Positions 17,738 to 27,556 of a stretch of 56,741 nt of DNA are shown here, piece by piece. The DNA is from an uncultured Rothia sp. (GTDB taxonomy: Bacteria > Actinomycetota > Actinomycetes > Actinomycetales > Micrococcaceae). A program made the translations under genes and the position numbers. The stretch spans positions 1 through 56,741 of the forward strand of contig CAMIIO010000015.1 in NCBI GenBank assembly GCA_946221065.1, read 5' to 3'. Under the pieces are notes generated by a model. That model worked only from the letters and a program-made list of their open reading frames with translations, did no database searches and was not told the DNA's origin. How positions within the stretch are numbered: position 1 is the stretch's first letter; every line of letters starts with the position of its first letter.

Positions 17738-18382
17738 ATGACTAATAAATTACCTAAATATTTTGTACTACAAAAGGCTGGTAGTGAATCCAGCTTAGAT
17801 TTTGAGAGAACCGTTGAAAATAAAGAAATCCAGCGAAAGAACAATCCCAAAGGAATTTTTCTCTGGGGTGTGGGCAATAGCACAAAAAAAGAAACTATAG
17901 AAAAATTGTTAGAAAACGAACCAGAGCCTTATGTGATTTTTTCTACAATTACTTCTAAATTTCGTAAACAAGATATCGAACATATCGATTCTGAACGTAA
18001 GACACTAAGAATTTGGAACTCTCCGGAACTTCCAGAAGGAGCTCAGGTGGTTACTTATGCAGAAAAGGGGGGAAAAGGGAAGAACCTCCCACTATGCACT
18101 GGTGTGCCAGTCTGATGATCCTCTGTCAATTATAGATGAAGATAGCGTTAGGTTTAGTAAGACCGAATTGACAAATATCTATTCTGGGAAAAAATAGGTT
18201 CTAGCCAAACGGTGGCTGCCGTTGAATACACTCCAGACGAAGATATCGCTTCAAAAGAATATCGTGAAGCATTTCGAGCAAAACTTGTTGCGCCCTACAT
18301 CATAAAGCTTTCATTTAGCGATTCTATCAAAGTAGAAAATGTAATAATGGATAAGGTTAGTGGCACTTATCCAAATTCATAA
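17738..18382 (+). pseudogene. Decayed gene of unknown function, two frameshifts
   Basis: The first frame gives MTNKLPKYFVLQKAGSESSL... to about YAEKGGKGK, then stops at 18115. One frame over, TSHYALVCQSDDPLSII follows at once and runs to SGKK, where a stop falls beside the A6 run at 18189-18194. The third frame continues with IGSSQTVAAVEYTP and ends ...VSGTYPNS at 18382. Three joined pieces make one ~215-residue protein, so the gene was once whole. Both lesions sit at or next to G or A runs. The DNA is much richer in A+T than its surroundings, as expected for transferred DNA. No family was recognised. Confidence 0.65.
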
Positions 18383-18390
18383 GTAGAGTA

Positions 18391-18420
18391 TAAAAATCCA
18401 TGTATATACATGGATTTTTA
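18391..18420. terminator. Perfect 30-bp palindromic terminator
   Basis: TAAAAATCCATGTA pairs with TACATGGATTTTTA in a fully symmetric 30-bp sequence. It lies between two convergent decayed genes and can work in both directions. Confidence 0.8.
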
Positions 18421-18423
18421 TAT

Positions 18424-19034
18424 TTAACCATTCCATTTACTGTATAGTTCTTTGGCAATTTTTAAATCTGATGAATTTGTTTCAAATTCACGATCGATTA
18501 TAAGCAAAATGCCTTCTTGTTCTGGATCATTGCTGGCGCACCATGAGACAAATATCTTGAGTGAGTCTTTGAGTAATTTTCTAGGCCCGTGCATAAACTT
18601 TGGAATTGAACTATCTACTGCATTAACTCTTGTCAGTGCCCATACAAGCTTAAAAAAGCATCTATTGATTTTTCAGAAGAATAATTTTCAATATTTTCAA
18701 TTGAGCTGATTTCTGAGGCGGTCATTGTTGTTGCGTGATCAATTTTAGGTGATTTTATTGCAAAGTTAGCGACATCATGTCGTGCTTGAGCTATTTCCCC
18801 CAGGGTTACATCTCTGATAATTTCTTCAACTCGTTGGTATGAAGCTCTTTGGGCAGAGAAAAATGCGGTACTGATAGTGAAGATTAAACCTATGAGAGCT
18901 ATATATATATTTCCAAAATTTAAAACTCCTTCTAAATTTATTAAACCTGTTTTGAAATATTTGGCGGATGATGCATTAGGGAATTTTAAAATATTATAAA
19001 AATCCTCTAGTAATTCGAAAGCAATGTTCTCCAA
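18424..19034 (-). pseudogene. Decayed membrane-associated protein gene
   Basis: Read from 19034 the frame gives ENIAFELLEDFYNILKF, a membrane-like span IYIALIGLIFTISTAFF, then a charged region that stops at 18633. One base more in the A6 run at 18652-18657 would carry the frame on into LVWALTRVNAVDSSIPKF and FVSWCASNDPEQEGILL, ending KELYSKWNG at 18424, for a total near 203 residues. There is no good start: only TTG at 19034 without a ribosome site, so the 5' end may also be lost. AT-rich like its partner gene across the terminator. Function unknown. Confidence 0.6.
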
Positions 19035-19174
19035 AAATCTAACGTATACCTAAGATTTAAATTAGTAGATAATTATAATATTTATCTATATTTTATGTGT
19101 GATTGTTCCCAGTGCAAGGATATATGGAAGAGATAAATATTACATGAGACAGCTTTTCTTGTAACAATAAAAAA

Positions 19175-19226
19175 CAGAACCTGCACAAGATTATTGGAAC
19201 AACCCCAAAACCCCATGCAGGCTCTG
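19175..19226. terminator. Possible terminator after the nucleotidase gene
   Basis: CAGAACCTGCA and TGCAGGCTCTG form an 11-bp stem with one mismatch around a 30-nt loop, about 40 bp past the nucleotidase stop on its strand. Confidence 0.4.
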
Positions 19227-19263
19227 CCTAACGAAGCCTCACCATCACGTGAGTGAACTGAGC

Positions 19264-21481
19264 CTAGCTCCGACGTCGTGCGATGCGAATACCCACCACG
19301 CCTATCGCTAATAGCGCTGCGCCGGCACCAGCGATAGCCCGCCCACTAAAACCTGTATGCGCTAACCAACCGGAGCGCTCTGCGGAAGTATTCGCCGCCA
19401 TGGCACCATCAGAGTCAGCCCCGGTGTCACCAGCAATAGCAACAGAAGCGGATTTGTTCGGGTCGGCCCCTTCATCCTTAGCGCCCTCGGTAACACTAGG
19501 CTTAACACCTGCAGATTCAACTTTTGCTGGCTCCGTACTCATAGATGGTTCAGCACCCTCAGACTGTTCTGGGCGGGAAGCTTCTACCGGCGACGTTACC
19601 GAAGGGTTCTCCGAAGTGACAGGGGTAGGTTTCCCGGTAGAAGGGTCGGTGGGTACCTTAGAGGAGGTTGAAACGCTCCAATTCTCCACAAAAAAATCCG
19701 CCGGATCAATCACCTGATGTTCGATAGCCCACTCGATCATCAAATCCCGAACAGCTTTCTGTTCGTTATACACAACCTGCGCGTCCGTTACATGCGGATA
19801 ACCCGATCCACCGGACCAGCGGTAATTATTCAACGCAAGAATCACCTCGGCGTCATCGGCAAGGGGGGAGCCATCCGCCAAAGTAAGGTTCTCAACGCGC
19901 TCGCCCGCAGGACGGGAAATATTGAGGTGATAATTCACCCCCGAAAGCGCATCGTAGGAATAATCGGGGATCCCGCGGGTATCTCCGCGGTACTGGGCGT
20001 TAGTCACTGTGGACCAGTCCGCGATCTCGGCCCCTTCTGGTTGTTGCTTATAGTAGCGTGCGGACCACTCTAGATAATCCTTCAACTGGGCGCCCGTGAG
20101 TTTCACCGCGTACAAGGTGTTGTCGTAGGTGTATAAGCCAGCCATATCCGCAATCGTTACATCACCTTGTTTAAACTCCGCAGTACGGGAGAACGGAGAG
20201 ACCTCAGAAATCAGGGGCAAGTTCCCAAATTCCGTACCTTTGAGTGCCCGAGCCACCTCATCGGTCTGCACCCGACTAATAAAGTCCAGAATAGGGGTAT
20301 CCTCCCATGCCGAATTCTCCGCTACCATCCGTTTTGTGGACTGCGCCACTACGGTTTTTACCCAGTGCTGTGTTTCCGAATGGTACGGTTCAACGGCTGC
20401 CACAACCGCCGGATCCACCACAAAATCAGCGGCGTTCAGTGCCCGCGCGGTGGGCTGTTCTTCGGCAGACCACTCCACAAAAACCTTCCCGCTCTGTTTT
20501 ATCTACCTGTAAGGGGATAGTAATCTCGGAGGCAAAACGAGCCCAGTAACCCGGCTGAGAGAATAACACCTTCTCACCATTTTGGTTGATGAAATACTCC
20601 TGTACTTTATCCGTAACGTGTGAGTGGTCACCTACTACCACATCAATATCCGTAGACTGTTCAGCCACTGAGCGCGCTACGTTTTCCCCCTTCGCGTCGG
20701 CGTCATAGGGCACACCTTCTGGATCCAGGCCAGTGTGGGCGAGCACCACCACGACGTCGGCGCCGTCCGCCTTAGCCTGGCGAGCGTATGTATTTGCCGA
20801 CTGCGCGGCATCCTCAAAGTGGAGTTTGCCCTCAACGTTTGCTTTGTCCCAGGTGGCAATACCGGGTGTAACCACACCCACCACACCCACCTTTACGGGG
20901 TGCCCGTTTACTGTTTTTTCCGTCATGATGTACGGGGTGAGGGCAGGTTCTCCGGTGGCGTCATCGATTACGTTAGCTCCTAGGAGGGGCATGTCTAGGT
21001 TGGACTGGTACTGATCCAGGGCGCCCAATCCGTAGTTAAATTCGTGGTTACCTACGACGCCAGCGTCGTAGTTGAGAAGGTTGAAGACGCTCGCCATGGG
21101 GTCGGTAGTGGTGGGGGATCGGTGCCCCTGGTAATAGGAGGCGAGGCTGGAGCCTTGGTTGGCGTCACCGTTATCTAGGGTGAGCACGGACTCCAGACCA
21201 TATTCTGTTTGAACCTGCTTGATGGCGGTGGAGAGATGGTCCATGCCGAGTGCTTTGGTGGGGTCTTTAGCTCCGTAGCTTTGGCCGGTGAAGTAGTCGT
21301 AGTCGGCGGCGTGCGCGTGGATGTCCGTGGTGGCGACGACGGTGAGATCTCCTAGATCAATCTCAGTGGCGTGGGCGGATACCGGGGCAAGAATCAGCGT
21401 GCCGCAGGAAAGCGCCAAAGTAGTTGTTGATGCCGTGAGAAAACGGGCGAGGGAGGGACGGGGTGAGGCTGGGCCGGGCAT
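19264..21481 (-). pseudogene. Cell-wall 5'-nucleotidase/cyclic phosphodiesterase, frameshifted
   Basis: A surface nucleotidase of the UshA/CpdB family. The first piece (from 21481) has a signal peptide ending SAHA, then the metallophosphatase motifs TTDIHAHA, LDNGDANQGS, VVGNHEFNYG and HTGLDPEG...DHSH. Near 20475-20495 the frame is lost: ...QVDKTERE is followed one frame over by VFVEWSAEEQP, and removal of one G from GGG joins them. The second piece has the C-terminal nucleotidase domain (NNYRWSGGSGYPH) and a Ser/Pro/Glu-rich wall-spanning tail. It ends LAHTGFSG, a hydrophobic span and RIARRRS: an LAxTG signal of the kind known for class E sortases. Joined length is about 738 residues. The enzyme would free nucleosides and phosphate outside the cell. 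Confidence 0.8.
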
Positions 21482-21810
21482 GAGGTTGCCTTTCTACAGG
21501 GAAACAAAATGTGTTGTTTCTAGTTTAGAGAAAAGCGGTGCTGGCTAGTGATTTTATAGTGACGACGAGGTATTAAAAACATGCACGTTAGGTAACGAGA
21601 GAGAACTAATGGACGAGTCCTAATATGCTATATCCCCTTCCGTTATCACCCTCATCGGAGAGGATCCTTAATGTACCGCTTTCGTTACACTGGCACGTTA
21701 AAAACGCGTGCGGGTGTAAGGCAACCGGTACATTAGCCCCAGCTACCCCCTATCCACAGCGGGGAAGGATAGGATAGAAAGCACCAGAGCACCCCCACCA
21801 GGAGAGATTC
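21482..21810. other. Divergent promoter region
   Basis: About 330 bp between the divergent nucleotidase and lipoprotein genes. No gene or clear regulatory palindrome was seen. AAAGG for the nucleotidase and AGGAGAG for the lipoprotein lie at its ends. Confidence 0.5.
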
Positions 21811-22506
21811 ATGCACACATCCACCCCCCGAGCCCTTACCGTCGGGGCTCTCAGCCTTGCCGCCGTCCTTACCCTCGCAGCCTGCGGCGGAAACACCCCC
21901 GACGACGCCCCCGCCAACTCCGCCACGGCAAGCACCAGCGCCACGGCGTCAGCCACACCGAGCCCCACTCAAACCAGCGCAGTACCCTCTGCCACCCGCA
22001 CCAGTGAACCAACTGAAACCCCCGTCAATGCCGTTCCCGAGTCTTCAGTGAATGCCACCGAGTCAGAACCCGCCGACATCGCTACCGAAGATTCTGGCAA
22101 TGACCAAACCCCTCAGGAGGCTGAAGCAAACAATGCCGCTCAGACTCCCGGGCAGGTTCCCGCCCCGGCACCTGCCGAAACCGCAGTGAATGCCATTCCG
22201 GAGAGTAACGCGGGCTTGGCTCCGGCAGAGACTCCCGTTGCCGCTATCCCGGAAAGTAGCGGCAATGCGGGGCAACCGGCAGCTGCCGCTGCCATTACGA
22301 GTAAGTCTGCCGCTGTTCAGCGTTTGCTTAATACTCAGTACCCCGGCCAGGATAATGTGACTGCTGCCGTGGTTGAAACTCACCGGGACTATCAGGGAAA
22401 CGTCGCCGAGTACGTCCTCCAGGCCAGCGGGGCTAACGGCACGCTCGGGTTCTTTGTGGTGACCGCGGACGGGCAGGTTGTTCCTACCGCTGCCCCGGCG
22501 CACTAA
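21811..22506 (+). CDS. Repeat-containing lipoprotein
   Basis: A 231-residue lipoprotein: the signal sequence ends in the lipobox LAAC (Cys about residue 25), after which GGN and a long Thr/Ser/Ala/Pro/Glu-rich linker follow. Within the linker a unit of the form ETxVxAIPES occurs three times (ETPVNAVPESS, ETAVNAIPESN, ETPVAAIPESS). The last ~75 residues look folded, from KSAAVQRLLNTQYPGQDNVTAAVVETHRD, with Tyr- and Gly-rich strands ending GFFVVTADGQVVPTAAPAH, a small domain not named here. AGGAGAG precedes the ATG. It is anchored on the outer face of the membrane; role unknown. Confidence 0.8.
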   Translation: MHTSTPRALTVGALSLAAVLTLAACGGNTPDDAPANSATASTSATASATPSPTQTSAVPSATRTSEPTETPVNAVPESSVNATESEPADIATEDSGNDQTPQEAEANNAAQTPGQVPAPAPAETAVNAIPESNAGLAPAETPVAAIPESSGNAGQPAAAAAITSKSAAVQRLLNTQYPGQDNVTAAVVETHRDYQGNVAEYVLQASGANGTLGFFVVTADGQVVPTAAPAH

Positions 22507-22512
22507 AACTAG

Positions 22513-23517
22513 CTATATCTCGTGAATATCCGCCACGGTAAATGAGGTGGCAGGTTTGGGTGTTTTCCCGCAGGATGCCGCTACGGGTTCGGTGGGGGAC
22601 TGTTCTACGAAGACTTCCCAGGCGCGCCCGTCTGTGTGGCGTACCTGAACGGTGAGCGCACCAGCCGAGGTGTTAGCGCTATCGAGAACCTTAAAATTCA
22701 GCTCGTTCATCCGTGGCTCTTCACCGCGGGTAAAGAGTCTCTTCCGCACCGCGACTTCCGCAACCTGCGCCGCCGCGGGCAAGCTGGAACGCCCGCGTAA
22801 ATTCTCAAAAATCGGCACGTTATTCTCTTCCAAGCACGCCGTGGCGGCGAGCGCTCCTTCCGGGCTCATGCGGCCGTAGGTGTACCCGGAGGGGAGTAGC
22901 ATTCCGGTGGGAGCAAAACGGTGCCCACTCAAATGCGAGCATTCCCATACCGTGCCCTCTGGGCGGAGCTGTGCCAGAAATTGGGCAATGGGTCTGCCGC
23001 GCAGGGCGCAACAGCGATCGCGTTTAGAGTGTGCGCACATTAGGGTGAGTACGTCTTCTACGCGCCTGACGCCGGGAATTTTCTCCGGTTCGCCCAGGGG
23101 TAGGTGAAGGAGCTCTTCGGCATTGTGGACGGTCAAACTAAAAAGTGCTTCTTTGCCCGGAGTGCTACGTGCGATGAAGACGCGCCGCGGCTCATGGACG
23201 TCCAGTTGTCCCGCCCGTCCGGGCTTGCGAATGAGCAGAAAACGGAAACCACCTGACGCCTTGAGGTGGCTTTTCAGACGCGCACCAAGGTCTGGTTCAC
23301 CCGCCACGCCGTCGTAGGCGTCCCTTCCCCAGCTTCCGGGTTGCTCTAGCGCTACCCAGCCTTGCTCGTAGGAGGCTGTTCCGGGAAGATTTCCTGCGGT
23401 GTTTAAGGAACAACAATCGGCAGGAAGCTCTGGAAAGCGAACATTCGCTAGAACCTGAGCTTTGGTGCTTTCACTCGCGGAGTGGGCACTGTCCTCTTGG
23501 TTCTGTGTTGTAGCCAT
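22513..23517 (-). CDS. Sucrase/ferredoxin-like family protein
   Basis: A 334-residue protein of the sucraseferredoxin-like family, which has a thioredoxin-like ferredoxin fold. The key stretches are CCSLNTAGNLPGTAS near the start, CAHSKRDRCCALRGRPIAQ in the middle and WECSHLSGHRFAPTGMLLPSG following it; the spaced Cys and His residues fit binding of a 2Fe-2S cluster. The ATG at 23517 is preferred because AAGGAGG lies just upstream; a longer frame to 23733 would overlap the preceding gene by ~180 bp. It follows the CAP-domain gene by 37 bp on the same strand. The molecular role of the family is poorly known; it is probably a cytoplasmic electron carrier. Confidence 0.85.
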   Translation of the reverse strand: MATTQNQEDSAHSASESTKAQVLANVRFPELPADCCSLNTAGNLPGTASYEQGWVALEQPGSWGRDAYDGVAGEPDLGARLKSHLKASGGFRFLLIRKPGRAGQLDVHEPRRVFIARSTPGKEALFSLTVHNAEELLHLPLGEPEKIPGVRRVEDVLTLMCAHSKRDRCCALRGRPIAQFLAQLRPEGTVWECSHLSGHRFAPTGMLLPSGYTYGRMSPEGALAATACLEENNVPIFENLRGRSSLPAAAQVAEVAVRKRLFTRGEEPRMNELNFKVLDSANTSAGALTVQVRHTDGRAWEVFVEQSPTEPVAASCGKTPKPATSFTVADIHEI

Positions 23518-23554
23518 GGCTTCGTCCTCCTTCGCCGCAGGTCTGTTGAGTGGG

Positions 23555-25549
23555 TTACTCGAACGTATCAAATCTCGGTTCAGCCCACCGACGTCCCGGT
23601 ATGCGTGGTTTCTCTTGCCCAGCCAGGTGTGTTGCTCGAGCCGGTGGTAGCGGAACCGGCTGCTCGGGAAGCGACTCTTGCTGCTGGGCAAAACGACGCC
23701 CGCGTGGCCGCTCCGAACTCTGCGACTGAGCATACGCGCTCGTATTTGTAGCCCCCGCGGCAGATTCTGGGCGCAACGTCAACCTGCGCGAAGTAGACGG
23801 CGGAGGGGGCCCAACCTCGTCACGAGTAGCCCACAGTCTGCTAGACATTCTTCGCATTGCCTCTTCCGCACGAGCCGCCGTCTGCGAAGCCTCCGATATG
23901 GCCGCATAGCTGAGGGGTGAACTTACGCTCTCCTTGCGAGATTGCGTTGACATGGGTTCCAGACCCTCCAGAACCGGCTCTTCGGGGGCATTCAGAAGCG
24001 GCTCGGTTTGCTGAGCCGGCTCGTCTTGCCGAACGGGAGCGAGGCGTCTTGGCGCAGGCCGAACCGGGGCTTGCGGTTCTGCAACGGTATGAGGTTCAGA
24101 AGCTACGGCAGTCTTTGGCGTACCTGCCAGACGTCGGGCAGGGGCAGGGCCAACGGGGCGCTCTGGCATATAGGCTTTGTCCAACTCCTCAGGGGAAGTG
24201 GCAAAACGACGAGCGCGCGAGGGGCGCGCAGGAACAGGCGAGCTGGCAGAGTCCTCCGTTTGTGCTTGTTCACCAGTAATCCGAGCAGGCTCAAGATCTA
24301 CTGGACGCACTACCTCGGACACTTTAGCCTGCTCCGCGGCGACCTCCGCTAGCGCTACTTCAGGAGCAACAATTGCAGGGTTCAGTCCTTGCAAACGACT
24401 CGGCACCGGCTTAGGAGCAGACTTATCCCGCTCACGGATAACCCGTTCGCGGATTACTCGCTCCGCAGCTGCGCGCTCACGAGCGGCCCGTTCATGAGCC
24501 TCGCGTTCCCTGGTTGCGCGCTCTTTGATAACCCGGGCAGCGCCCTCCACCATCTCAACCGTATCGGTGGATGAACTTGCCACAGAGGCGGTTGAGTTAG
24601 CATCGGAATTCGTAGTGGTTGGGGTAGCGACATTACCTAAAGTAGCCGATGAAGACGCGGAAGGAGCATGCTTTCCCGCTGTAGAAGCAACGGCAGGGAG
24701 GACATTCGTAACCGGTCGTTCACCAAGTCGCACCTCCGGCTCGGGGGCAAAATGGCGCGCATGCCACTGATGAGCCTGCTCCTGAAGGGGTTCAGAGCGT
24801 ACCGAGCCCTTTCCTGTCGTGCTACTTCGAGTAATCGACTGCTTACGTTCGGTCAGCACCTGATCCACGCTAGGGCTCGCCGGATGGCTAGAATAAGCCG
24901 GTTCGCGCCCAACTGCAGGAAGCCCAGTGCTCGGGGCAACAGAGCTTTGCGTACCCACAATTGCCGGTTCCAAACCGTACGTCCGAGCCGCACGGACGTT
25001 CGGTGCCTGGGCATTCGCTGTCTGCCGTGAGTCGTTATTACCGGGTAATCCCTGCGGGTAGCCGGCAAAATACTGGGCGAAATAAAATGTTTGATTGGCA
25101 CCGCGCGTTACCCCAATGCCCACATGCGTTGCCCGTGGATCCACCATATTCTGCATACTCTCCGGAGTATCACGCATCTTGTCCACCAAATCCTGGGGCG
25201 GGCAACCAAAAGCTACATTTCGTGAACCCCCCAACCAGCCGGGGGGAGCCAAACGAGCAAAGTCTTCCTGCGGGTGCGGTGCCTCTACTTTTTCAGGGTT
25301 CACCTGATAATCAGCGTCCTGCTGAGCTAGCATATTCAAAGCGTCGAGGGTCTTCACCGGTAAGACACCCTGTTCCGCACGCAACTCATTGATTGCGTCA
25401 AGAATCATTGAACGCCAGCCCGCCAGCTGCTGCCGCGCAAACTGATCCGGGGAGGTTACCTGATCCGGGGGGAGCGCAGCTGCGGAACCTGCCTCATCAG
25501 CAGATAAAAAATTGCCCACGCCAAACGTGATGGAGGGACCAGATGCCAT
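23555..25549 (-). CDS. CAP-domain (SCP/PR-1) protein with Arg-rich repeat tail
   Basis: About 664 residues. The first ~190 form a CAP domain: MILDAINELRAEQGVLPVK, LNMLAQQDADYQ, then GSRNVAFGCPPQDLVDKM and THVGIGVTRGANQTFYFAQYFAG. CAP domains are usually exported, yet no signal peptide is seen here. The rest is low-complexity, with a Glu/Arg-rich helix (REREAHERAARERAAAERVIRERVIR, split here as a run of E/R heptads) and at least five units of the form RR(F/L/W)(A/T): ARRFATS, ARRLAGT, PRRLAPV, SRRLTLR, RGRRFAQ, GRRWAEP. The start is uncertain: ATG 25549 or TTG 25576, neither with a clear ribosome site. It precedes the sucrase/ferredoxin-like gene on the same strand. Confidence 0.7.
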   Translation of the reverse strand: MASGPSITFGVGNFLSADEAGSAAALPPDQVTSPDQFARQQLAGWRSMILDAINELRAEQGVLPVKTLDALNMLAQQDADYQVNPEKVEAPHPQEDFARLAPPGWLGGSRNVAFGCPPQDLVDKMRDTPESMQNMVDPRATHVGIGVTRGANQTFYFAQYFAGYPQGLPGNNDSRQTANAQAPNVRAARTYGLEPAIVGTQSSVAPSTGLPAVGREPAYSSHPASPSVDQVLTERKQSITRSSTTGKGSVRSEPLQEQAHQWHARHFAPEPEVRLGERPVTNVLPAVASTAGKHAPSASSSATLGNVATPTTTNSDANSTASVASSSTDTVEMVEGAARVIKERATREREAHERAARERAAAERVIRERVIRERDKSAPKPVPSRLQGLNPAIVAPEVALAEVAAEQAKVSEVVRPVDLEPARITGEQAQTEDSASSPVPARPSRARRFATSPEELDKAYMPERPVGPAPARRLAGTPKTAVASEPHTVAEPQAPVRPAPRRLAPVRQDEPAQQTEPLLNAPEEPVLEGLEPMSTQSRKESVSSPLSYAAISEASQTAARAEEAMRRMSSRLWATRDEVGPPPPSTSRRLTLRPESAAGATNTSAYAQSQSSERPRGRRFAQQQESLPEQPVPLPPARATHLAGQEKPRIPGRRWAEPRFDTFE

Positions 25550-25724
25550 ACAACCAAGCCATCGCTTTCTACCCAAAACCAGAGAATTTGCTACATCATA
25601 GGAAAATATCTACACGAATTCTATAAATAATCTGCTCTTTGGTATAGGGATACTACACTAAATCCGTCTGTCTAAACACCCTACAGCGAGAGTGCGTCTC
25701 GTAAAGTCCGCTACCCTAGAGTGC

Positions 25725-26150
25725 ATGAGCGAAAACCAGAGCAATACGTCAGCCGCTAACGTTGCCACCAAACTTCCGCCTCAACCTAAGGTGCGGGTGG
25801 ACGTGTGGCTCTGGTCCGTGCGTATTTTTAAGACGCGCTCGTTGGCTAATGATGAGGTAAAAGCCGGGCATGTCCGTGTGAATGATGCGCATGTGAAGGC
25901 GTCTTTTAAGGTGGGTTCGGGCGACGTCGTGCGAGTGCGGTATCCGGGGTATGAGCGGGTGTTTCGTGTGGTGAAGACTCTGACTAAGCGCGTGGGTGCT
26001 CCGGTTGCGGTGACGTGTTATGAGGATCTGTCCGAGCCGAAACCTGCGTATTTGACGTCTGGTGCGGTGCCGCGGCGTGAGCGCGGGGCGGGCCGACCCA
26101 CCAAGAAGGAGCGGCGGCAGCTGGATAGGTTACGTGGGCTGGATGGGTGA
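25725..26150 (+). CDS. S4-domain RNA-binding protein, Hsp15-like
   Basis: A 141-residue protein with an S4 RNA-binding domain in the first half: VRVDVWLWSVRIFKTRSLANDEVKAGHVRVNDA, then KVGSGDVVRVRY. This is the layout of Hsp15 (HslR), which in Escherichia coli rescues stalled 50S subunits still carrying peptidyl-tRNA. The C-terminal ~50 residues are basic and end GRPTKKERRQLDRLRG, a tail common to this group. ATG 25725 is used although no strong ribosome site is present; a GTG at 25692 is the alternative. Transcribed alone. Family firm, cellular role by analogy. Confidence 0.85.
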   Translation: MSENQSNTSAANVATKLPPQPKVRVDVWLWSVRIFKTRSLANDEVKAGHVRVNDAHVKASFKVGSGDVVRVRYPGYERVFRVVKTLTKRVGAPVAVTCYEDLSEPKPAYLTSGAVPRRERGAGRPTKKERRQLDRLRGLDG

Positions 26151-26306
26151 AAGCTGTGCCTTTTCTTGCAGAGTGTTGCTTTGCTCGGCAAACAAACGCC
26201 CTTTCTGTATAGTCCTTCCAGCGCACCTGCGTAACCTCTCAGCATAACCTCTCAAAACCGGCAGTATCCCTTAAAATCTGCGTCCAACCCACGTACCCTA
26301 AAACCT

Positions 26307-26831
26307 ATGAACATTACACTTCGAGCAGGTAAAGCCACCGAAGCCGCCGCCATCTCCGAACTCGCAGGGGAAACTTTCCCCGCCGCGTGCCCGTCAGACA
26401 TGCCAGAAACCGCCATCGCGGACTTTATCGACCGCGAACTCTCCACCGAAAAATTTGAATACTACCTCGGTGACGAAGAACGGTTCATGCTCCTTGTGGC
26501 AGAGGCAGAAGGGCGGCTACTCGCCTACACCCTCGTAGACCTCCAACCCGAGAATCCGCCCGCCGACGTCGCCACCCCCGTTGCGTATTTCAGCAAAATC
26601 TACGCCCACGAAGACGCCCGCGGAATCGGTGTGGCAAACGCCATTGTGGATGAGGCACTAGAAGAGGTTCGCCAGCAAGGATTCAAAACCGCATACCTGG
26701 GTACTAATCAAAAGAATGACCGCGCTAACGTCTTCTACGCCAAGCGCGGCTTTGAGATTGTTGGCACCCGCGAGTTTGACGTGACCGGCGGGGTAATCCT
26801 GCACGATTTTGTGCGCGCCAAAAAACTCTAA
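26307..26831 (+). CDS. GNAT acetyltransferase, PaiA-like
   Basis: A 174-residue GNAT N-acetyltransferase. The acetyl-CoA site is IYAHEDARGIGVANAIVDEAL (about residues 96-115, motif A with R-G-I-G-V), and the C-terminal strand-helix is YLGTNQKNDRANVFYAKRGF. The overall pattern, with ETFPAACP near the start and KIYAHE before the CoA loop, resembles PaiA of Bacillus, which acetylates spermidine and other polyamines. A polyamine substrate would fit the putrescine genes elsewhere in the window, but this is inference. A hairpin at 26888-26935 may end the transcript. Confidence 0.8.
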   Translation: MNITLRAGKATEAAAISELAGETFPAACPSDMPETAIADFIDRELSTEKFEYYLGDEERFMLLVAEAEGRLLAYTLVDLQPENPPADVATPVAYFSKIYAHEDARGIGVANAIVDEALEEVRQQGFKTAYLGTNQKNDRANVFYAKRGFEIVGTREFDVTGGVILHDFVRAKKL

Positions 26832-27303
26832 ACCCAGGCGTGAATCTGCTCAGCAATAAGCGCCAAAGAAATTAGCACCATTGGCCCGCCCGAGAACCAG
26901 CCAATAAACCGGGTGGTTCTCGGGCTGGCGTTCAAGATCTTGCGGGTTAAGAAAGCTCACCCCGGCACCCTGCCATAGTTGCGACGACGCGCGGACGGGC
27001 GCGGCGTCGTCGGCAGTGTGAGGTGCGGTGGGTTGAGAAAAGTTGTGACGCCAATCCACATGAGGTACGCGGCACCAACTAGCGTGAGTGTTTCCAGCGC
27101 GCCAGGAATGCGCAATCACCGCGGCAGCACCTACCGCTATCTCAAGAACCAGCCCCAAATACCCCAGGGTAAGACCGGCAACGGCAGGTAGCGGGGGACT
27201 TGTGTCTCAGGCTAGAACTCATCACAAAAGCCTAGTCTGCGCCCGGAGTGCAAACCAGCAGAAAAGAAAACACCCAGAAAGCGGTGACGGAAGCAAACGG
27301 CAT
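26828..27303 (-). pseudogene. LysE/RhtB-type exporter remnant
   Basis: Pieces of an amino acid exporter of the LysE family are visible in three frames. From the ATG at 27303: FWVFSFLLVCTPGAD, then a TAG in place of the expected Trp, then AFVMSSSL. Further on GYLGLVLEIAVGAAAVIAHS and, after a shift, LETLTLVGAAYLMWIGVTTFLNPPHL, the family's third membrane segment, then LWQGAGVSFLNPQDL. A last piece, GGPMVLISLALIAEQIHAWV, ends over the acetyltransferase stop. Several frameshifts, at least one nonsense codon and an internal loss mean this gene is dead. Confidence 0.75.
26888..26935. terminator. Hairpin after the acetyltransferase gene
   Basis: Perfect 12-bp arms GCCCGAGAACCA and TGGTTCTCGGGC around a 24-nt loop. 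It lies inside the dead LysE gene on the other strand. Confidence 0.5.
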
Positions 27304-27556
27304 AGTGGGGAACCCGGAATTTTCAGAGGGGTGTGAGTAAAAACTAAGAGGTGTGGTGGGGTATAACCTACCCGCGCCGGGATGGTGTCTAGACAGTTTC
27401 GCGGTGAAGGGCGCTAAAACCCCACGCTAGATACTTGCCAACTGCCTATGAGGTATAAATTTTTTACGAACTACACCAATTAAATATGTGCTTTGTGAAA
27501 AAGCTTGTATTTTCCTGCCTGCACGAACACTTACCGGCAGCATTAAAGTAGAAACC

